A DNA stretch of 64,000 nucleotides from NCBI GenBank assembly GCA_963978545.1, contig OZ021724.1, forward strand, positions 97,261,792-97,325,791, given 5' to 3'. The stretch's first letter is position 1. Every line of letters starts with the position of its first letter. A program made the position numbers and the translations under genes. The notes beneath the pieces were generated by a model. The model had not been told where the DNA came from, did not search any database, and saw nothing but the letters and a program-made list of their open reading frames with translations. Shown piece by piece: positions 37,401-46,400 of this stretch. Source of the DNA: Linyphia triangularis (Eukaryota; Arthropoda; Arachnida; Araneae; Linyphiidae).

Positions 37401-40400
37401 TTTTATCTGTTCCTCAATCATAGCACCAAACACGTAATATAATTCCGGCTCCGGCTCTTTGGGACTTACATCTTCGACTATCAGTTTATCCACTCTGTCT
37501 GGCTTGGAGGAAAATAAATGGAAGAAAAATAATTACAAAAAAAAATTCATAATAAGGTTAGATTTTAAGTTAGAAGTTGAAAATATTATAATACAAATAA
37601 AAAATGCAAAGTTGACCTAAGTTAACTTAGAATATTCTAACAGAAAGAACCTCAGTTCTTTATCTGTAATATAAATCATTGCCTTAATTAATAATGAGAT
37701 GAATACCATTTTTTGTACAGGATATTGTGTTATTTATGTTCAAAATAGAATGGGGGATTTTTGTTTCAAGCTCAGTGGTGTGGTTCTTAGCGCTATTCGA
37801 GAATTACTGCAGGGAAGTGATCGCATATTGTTACCATTTACATAAAACTGGATATAAATATCTAAAATAATGCCATTGGCTTTTATGCTAACACATTAAG
37901 AAAAAATAACCTTTCGATTAAACACTAAATGTGGCAAATTTTCACTACAACAAAACAACATATTAATAATCCAAGTATTAATACAATTTTAGACATTCAA
38001 ATGGATTTAAAAAAAAAACAAGAAAAAAAAAAACCACTAATACATGGTTCGTACACATGAAGGAGAACAAAATTCAAGGACTTTTTAAGCACTTTTCAAG
38101 GATCCGTTATCAACACAAATACATTGAAAAAAAATCAAATTTTTTTTTACTAACAAACGATGCACGTTTAAAGCGAGAAAATACAAAAAATGTTTTTTTT
38201 TTATGTTTCAATGACAGAAAATTTTAAGATTACAATAGAAAAAGAAAACCTTCCAATAATCATGCCCCATAAAAACAGAAGTAAAGTAGCTAGTACTCAC
38301 TTGGTGATTATGCCAATATCGTATGTGAACATGCATTTAATTGTCTTGTTTCCTCATATTGAGACTTTTGTCATTAATACAAAAGTCTTAATGATTAAAC
38401 TGTCTTCCAATCTACTCTGAAGGCTTGATTACAAATACTGTATAATATGCAGTTTTTTTCTCTACATAAAAATTTAGAAGGAATCATGATATCAGCTAAC
38501 ATGCATCAATTACAAAATTTATCAATGTTTTCATTTAATTCATAAGAGTCGTGATTTTTATGATTTTCAATGTCCATAGTATTTCAGTATCTAAAACTAC
38601 GTTTTCAATTACATGCCTCTCCATCGCGCTGACGACGTTGATTGTTGCAAAATATATCTGCTTTTGGGGTGTTCTTTATCATTAGAAATAGTTCGAACAA
38701 TCCTCATTGAACTTCTTATAGAAACTAAATCTATTTGTTACTCTTCGCATAGTTTTTTAAAGCACTTTCTTCGATCATGACATTTTTTACACACAAAATA
38801 CATAGTGCAAATCTAACACATAGTCTTCAATATTATATTCTGGCTTTTCTAATCAGCTTGAATTGAAAATACATTTCCCTGCCATTTTTAAACCATGCGT
38901 AAAAAATTAGCACACACGATACAAAAACGAAAAAAAAAAAAAGATCACATGACTTGATCGGATATTCCATGGATGTTGCGCATGCACAGTGTTATGCTCA
39001 TCAAAGAGGGAGATTGACGAAATTTTTGTATATTCAACTGCGATGTTTTCCTAGTTGCTGATTGGTTTAACTTAAAAGATTTTGCTCACTTTGTTGATCA
39101 AAAGTTTTTAAGATGCTATATTATTAGAAAATAAAATGAAATTCAAGCACTTTAAATGCATTTTTACAGAATTTAAGGTTTTCAAGCACTTGAAAATGAA
39201 TTTTTTTTTCAAGCACTTTTCAAGGTTTTTTTAAAAACGTACGAACCATGTAATACAACTTATTGTAACCATTTATGTTAATTAGGGTAGTTATCCCAGT
39301 TTAACCCTCTTCATGTTCACACATGGTACAGCTCCCAAGTAAATAAATATGTTGTAAATATAATTTTAAAATAAGAGAAAGATACCTTTGCTAGGCAGAG
39401 AAGTCAATTTTTAAGGGTGGCCAAAAAATTAATGAAAAAAAGTTCCCTGATTTCCCCCGACAGATTTCTAAAACATTCCCTGATTTTACAACAAACTTTA
39501 AAAAAAAATAATTCTGGATGTGTAGACACCCTGATCAAATAGAACATGTATACTAAAGAGATAAAATGCTATTTTTTTAAAAAATAGTTTTGGTAGTATT
39601 GAAATGTTTCAATTATTCCGTAACATTTAACTTCTAACAATTACCACCACAAATGTCCAGGTAAAATACAGAAAAACATGCCTGAAAATTTCCCTAATTT
39701 TCTTGAAATTTAAAAAAATGCCCCGATTTTTTCCAGAATCAGATAGCTCCCTGACAATTCCCTGATTTCCAGGTTCTGTAGACACTCCGATTTTTCAACG
39801 GATTTTCTATAGTTTTTATTTTTTTTCTGCAGTTTTAATGGATTTTCCATAGTTTAATGTACATTTGGAACTTACGGAAAAGACCGAAAAATCCTTTTAA
39901 AATGTTTTGCCAATAGATATTCTTGAAATTTACCAATACTTTTGCTATTATTGAGATTTACATTGTATTTGCTGAGTGTTATGCTGATGCAATAGTTGAA
40001 ATTGTACCTCGTATTCATTCATTGCAATAGAAGAGTATTGGCCATGGGTAAATCATAAAAAGAAAAAATCCGTAAAAACTATAGAAAATCTGCAGAAAAG
40101 TTAGCGTCTATGGGTATAACGTTGCTGGGAGAAGGGCAGCAGTTAACTTTGAAGAGTGAGACTAATATAAGCAACCAATAAAAATATTAAGAAACATTTT
40201 GATATCAAATAAATATAATATACGATTGGCTAATTATAGACTTTTGAACAATGCCAAGCAGTGTTCGTCAGTTAAATATTTTCAAAGGGTATTTTCGCCC
40301 CCTCTAAATTTTAAGGGGTATTTTTAAAATCCAAAGTGTGCATTTTAAATTCAAATTTTTTAAAACTAAAACAAAATAAGTGTTTTAACAAAATTAACTC

Positions 40401-43400
40401 CAACAATAACGGTAATGTACGATAGCGATTTCAAGTATCAGAGCGGAAATTTGCATTTTAAATGCTTACTAAAAACAAACCTTAGACTAACAATTAACAC
40501 TATGCAATACTGGACACCACGTTGGTGTCGTGTAAAATCTATCCGGAAAATGCCGTCGACACCTCGAAAACTATTGGGCAAATGACGGTGAGGTAAAACT
40601 TGACGATGTTCCGAAAACCTCGAAAAATCAATGGTGATAGGAGAAATGATTTGAACTTCTGAACCAGTCCCCGGCAGCAAAAAAAAGTAAAAAAAGACGT
40701 GAGGACAGCAGTGCTAATCTATGTTTTCTGTTACTTTTTTTCTCTATTTTGTGCAAGAAGACATGGTAAAAATCCAGCAAAATACTCTTAACACATTAGC
40801 TGCCACCAAAATTTATATATCCATCCTCAGAAGCCGACATTTCTAAGTTATCCACAGCGACATCACTATCTCCTTCCGATTCGCTCGTAGAATCCCAACC
40901 GTAATCTTCATCGTCTACGCTGTCATAATCAGAAAGATCACTCTTTTCTAGTAATTCTAATATTTCAGCATCAGTCAGTTTTTTATTTACTTTCCTTTTC
41001 TTGGGCTGTGAAGGTCCTGCAATACTTGTACTGTCCGCCATTTTTAAAAATGCGCATAAAAAAATTTAAACACAAAATTTAAAAACCAAGCACTAAAAAT
41101 ATAAAAATAATGCTTCACTAACGTGCCTCAAAAACCTCATCGTTCAACCTCCAAATCCAAACTAAAAATAAAGCAGTTTACTTATCATACTCGATCGTCG
41201 TCCCAGAGCGTCGCCGGCATGGGAGGTAGCGCCATGCTGACGCGCCAGCGAATGTGTTAATCAAGGAAAGTGCGAAATGGCCATTAGTGCTAACTAGCAC
41301 TCAGAAATTAAGGGACGGCCCCCTACAATCCACCTACTAATGACAAAAGTAGTATTAGCAACCATTCAATGACTTCAGTCAGTCACTGGTCTATGTGAGG
41401 CACGTTTGAACATGAATGTGCATGAGTGACATATGATTTCAGAGGGGGTGATATGCATATTGCATTCCATCGGAAAATAAACGAAAATTTTATATTATTT
41501 CAAAAAAGGATGCGTTAGTTTCAAAGTAAAAGGTCAAGGAGGTAGCTTCGCCATTCGAAAAATGGCTAGTACGATTTCTGATTTTATAAAATGGAGGATT
41601 ATTTAAAAATATTTAACCATGATGTGCTGATGCATGAATTAACGCATGAGGTTAATTCTATGGGGTGAAATTGATTTTCAATGCGTGTTCACACATTTTG
41701 GCAAACTCTGATGCCAGGCTATACGATTGGCTATTTATAGTCTTTTGGATAATGCCAGGCTAACAGAAATTTTTAAGGGAAGCAAGACATTACATTTTAA
41801 TTCGAAGTATTTAAGAAAAATTGCATTTCCTTTAAATGAAAGAGAACAAATAATTACTTTGATCAATAAACTAATAATACTTACTGATTTTAGAGCTAAA
41901 GACATGACAACCAAGCCACCCATACTGTGACCTACTAAAGAGGCTTTGGGAATATTGTGTGTGTCCATAAAATGTTTCAGGTCATTAGATAAAATATCAA
42001 AATTGAAAAAGTCGCTACTCTCACTATTTCCATGATTTCTTGCATCAACAGCATAAACCTGAAATTATTTCAATGATTAATGAAAGAGAATATTTCTAAT
42101 ACTTAGTAGCTTGATATTTTTTCCCAACCTGTTTTGTTTGAAAATAAAACTAGATTTTTAAGTTGTTGTGCTGTCGTTTTATGGCAAAATGATAAATATT
42201 AGTAGCTTAATTATATTTTACCACAGACTATTTACATTAACTTAATTTCAATGCAAAGATACCACAACTCTGTTCGACTAAAATGATACACATCATATGT
42301 GTTAAAAGAAATTATACTTTTTATTGAATTAACTATAAAAGAGTAATTAAAAAAGAAAATTTCAATTTCAGAATTAGCAAATAAGTTGCAAAAATATGAT
42401 GATGTTTATAATTATATAACTTCATTAAAGCCTGAATTTCAATTATTCATTTGCCTACATACAATAATGTTGCCAAAATTCTGTTTAACAGCAAAAAGTG
42501 AGTTAAAATATGCAAGGCCGTCTCCTAACACCCTTGATCTTCATATTTATTCCTTAAACTGAGTATAATTTGAACAGTTTTAAAAATTAAAAAAATATCA
42601 TTGCTTTGATAAAAAAAAAATTAGCATTAAGTTCAATACTTTGATAATGAATTTTATGTTCATTACTCAGAAAAAAAGGTCGCATTGTTTCTTAGTGTTC
42701 AAACATTTCATATACACTTGGAAGGAAAAAAAAAAAACACTATAAGACATAAGTTGAAGCAAATAAAAGAGAAGTTATAGTAAAAAAAATAATGGGACAA
42801 TTTTTGCAGTTTCATAAACAGCAAGATATCATAATCCGACAGAAAAAAATATAGCGAGATAGTTTTTAAATCTATTTCTCAATTTATGTTATGGTCCCTG
42901 CCAAAATAATTAAATCAGAAAAATTAATTTTTATATCCATTGGTGTTACAAGTAGGTGTGGTTATAAGAAATACCTCACCTTGTTTCGAATAGTATAAGT
43001 ACCTAAACAACTACATTTTAAATAAAAATTGAGTTATCTTACTTTCTAAATAAGCAATAAACTACCATGCATTAAATAAGGTTACCAATGGATTGTAACA
43101 GTGATATGCCTCTTTAATATTATTGAAAATTGAGTAATTAGAAACTTCACTGAAAATTGTGTAATAAGTTTTTTTGGTTTATACGCTCAACGATTGTGCC
43201 TGATAATTGTTAATTAGGGTAGAACTGTAGCTTAAAGAGGATTTTGAGCCATAACGATTCGGAACAGCCATGCATGATTCAGAATTTGAACCCGGCATCT
43301 TACACCTGTGAGGCTTGAGTGTTAATCACCTAACCATCAGGTGGACTAATCCTGAAGTAAGATTTTGGTTAGAGCCAAAGGCGGATCCAGTCTTACTACG

Positions 43401-46400
43401 GAGAGGGTGGTGGCTGTTGAATAGTTTAGGTAAATTTTGTTGCTCTTAAGTTATATTACTATACCATGGTATAACTTAACTTTGATTGTACAGAATATGT
43501 TACAAAGAGGTAAAAAATCTCAATAACATAAAGGCAACATAATGGTTGGCTCAAATTTACGACAATAAATTAGAATTGTCTACAACTATTTGATTCAGGA
43601 TAAATTATTGTTAAATATGACATATATGCACATTGAACATTTTCAAACTATAATTTGCTTTGTGGTCTTGCTTCGTCTTCAGCTTTTTCATCGCCATTTT
43701 TTGGGATGAGAACATTTATATTAAAAATGTTCAGTGCGGATTTGTCAAATCTTGATTGATTTTATCCAAAGCCTGAGAGCAGTGCAAGTTAAAACATGAG
43801 ATATCCATGAATAATGGAGGGGAGATCGTCCCCTCCGCTCCTTGCTGGATCCGCCAATAGGTACAGCTTGTTACAGTAAGTACCTAAAACTTTTACTACA
43901 GGATATATAAATGCAAATAAGAACTGCTTATTAAACAAATGTAATAGAAATTGTAATTAATTCTTAACAATATAATAGTCATTCATTTAATTATTAACTT
44001 TTGGAATATTAAAAAAAATTTATAAAAGTGCTCACATACCTTATATTAAATACTCTAACCTATAAGAAACTGTAAAAAAGTAATCAAGCTTACGCTTCGT
44101 CCAGTGGCATTTGCTAAATCTTGTTGAATTGGCTTCCACCTTCCTTTCGAGCTCATACATCCATGGTGCAATATTATTGGTGGAAGATCTGGAGATGCTT
44201 CCTTTTCTGGTTTACAGCATGTGAAGGCCAAAGTTACAGGTACTATATTTCTATAGAATTCAAAAATAAAATAGATCAGAGAAAATAAATGAAAAGTTTT
44301 CTGAATGATTACTGTTGCAATTAAAATAATTCAAATATTTTACGAATATTATTCCCAACACATTTATTTTTTAGAATAAAATTGGCTGTTAAAAGGAATT
44401 CCTATTAAGGATCATTTTTTATTACTCACTATGTTATAATCTTCCAGCCCAGTGCATTTAGAAACTACTTAGAAGAAAACCTTGAAATTTGGCGAGTAGT
44501 TACGAAAATGATCATATAATGAAATGACATAAATTAAAAGCTCTAAAATAGCGTATAATATATTTAAATTTATATTTGAAATCCTCACATTAATGCATAT
44601 GTTGTGTCTCAACCTGGTTTTGTCTTTTGATATTTTAATTTTCATTTATAATAGATAAACATTAAATGAAAACAATTTATGTCACTTTATTAAGTGATCT
44701 TTTCAGTACTTACTCACCAAATGTCAAGGTTTTCTACAAAGTAGTTTCTAAATGCACTGGGCTAGAAGATTGTAACATAGCGAGTATAGGGAATGATATA
44801 CTTACATGGACTTCCCCTTAATCATTATTAAACTTTATATAGTTTTTTTTTAAATAATAATTTCACAAAGCTTATCAAGGGTAAAGAATCCCTCCCACGT
44901 TGATCTTAAAGGGAACGAGATTGCGAACATGTTGGCAAAGGCTGGTGCTGGCGAGGCCTCTGTTCCGTCAGTGCTTCTCACCTTTAAGGAGATTCATTCT
45001 CAGATTAAACACAGGAACAGGACTACTTGGATTGTCCCCCCAGCGCACCATTGGTATCAGTATTCCCGTCCTGGGGGCTCCCTTGCTCAGGGTTTTAATA
45101 GACAGGAACAAACTACTCTTGCCCGCTTTCGAAGTGGCCACCTTCAGACATTGAAATTTATCGAGGGATCCAGGAGCTTCGAAATCTGCAAACACTGCTC
45201 TACTGAACAGGCTTCGCCTGTTCACATCCTCGCGTGCCTGGGACTATCCAAGAAGGATTTGGCCGACGACCCTGTTTTGGTGATGGATTTTTTGAGGGTG
45301 TGCGACATCATCAACGGTCTATCCAGGTTTTTTTTACAGGGTCCTATTTTTGTGAAAAAATATTAATTTTGTAAAAAATTTCCAATTTTATATATTTTGA
45401 GCATATGGTTTGGCGTCCATGACGTCACTTCCTTAAAATCAACATATGGGCAAGTGAGCCATTTTCTCCTTTTGGCATAAAATAAACTTTGTAATTTTGT
45501 AATAGGTCCATTTTCAAACTGGATATGATATAAAGATTCCGTTTTTTTTTTTTGTTCTTTTTAACTTGGAATTTCGTGAAAGGTCAGTTTGTTGGACATG
45601 GAATTTTGTGAAGGGTCCTTTTGTTGATTATGGAATTTTGTGAAGGGTCAGTTTTTTGGACATGGAATTTTGTGAAGGGTCCTTAAAAGGACCTAAATTT
45701 CCTTCTGCATAGACCCCTGATCATGGACCTGGTCTAGCTCTGCTGGCCTCCGGGGGCATGCAACAACAACAGAGTAAAGAATGAATTTTAAGATTAAAAT
45801 GCAAGAAATTCAATAGGTTTTTTGAATATCTGCAGTTTAATTTTCGGCTCTGAAATATTATTTAAAAAAATATTTATTTTTAGGGATAATCTCTTTATGG
45901 TTTCAGCCAGTACTAGAAGTGAGGGTAAATGTGGGGTGACGCGTCCCTCCACTCTTCCATCTCCTCACTATTTAAAAACACTCAATCAGCCTAAAAATAA
46001 CATTAACCTTTAAATTTAGTGACACTGAGAAAAAGTGACCTTTTTTAACATTTGAAAACTTTAAAACAATTTATGGTTGGTTGTTTCGAGATTATCTGGC
46101 GCCGTCAGCAACACGAGGGCTATAATGTGCAGAAACATTCGTCATTAGACAAGCCAACATACGTTTACAAACACCCATGCCTCACACGGGATTCGAACCC
46201 GCAACCTCGCGGTCTAGAAGCTAGCACGCTAACCACTATACCATTTGGTCGCCAATAATTTATGGTATATTTATCCATCATATTATTATAAAAATGTACT
46301 ATACTATTTTGTATAGAGTTATAAGTATTTTTATACAAAAATACTGTTAGTTGGTCAACTGTTAACTTTAAAGGAACTTTCTTTAAAGTTAAATTTCTAT

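Larger units (their letters stand above)
44890..45773 (+). mobile_element. 5'-truncated non-LTR retrotransposon
   Basis: A perfect 9-bp duplication gtaaagaat flanks it (44881-44889 and 45774-45782). It starts inside the RNase H domain of the second ORF and ends with a caacaacaac tail. These are signs of target-primed reverse transcription. Its 3' region holds a 32-bp tandem repeat (45569-45683). It sits in ABHD11 intron 1 in the opposite orientation to the gene. Confidence 0.85.

Noticed and set aside
44900..45225. Frames in the other two readings of the LINE (including a minus-strand one)
   Set aside because: They overlap the RNase H and zinc-motif frame, which alone matches a known family.
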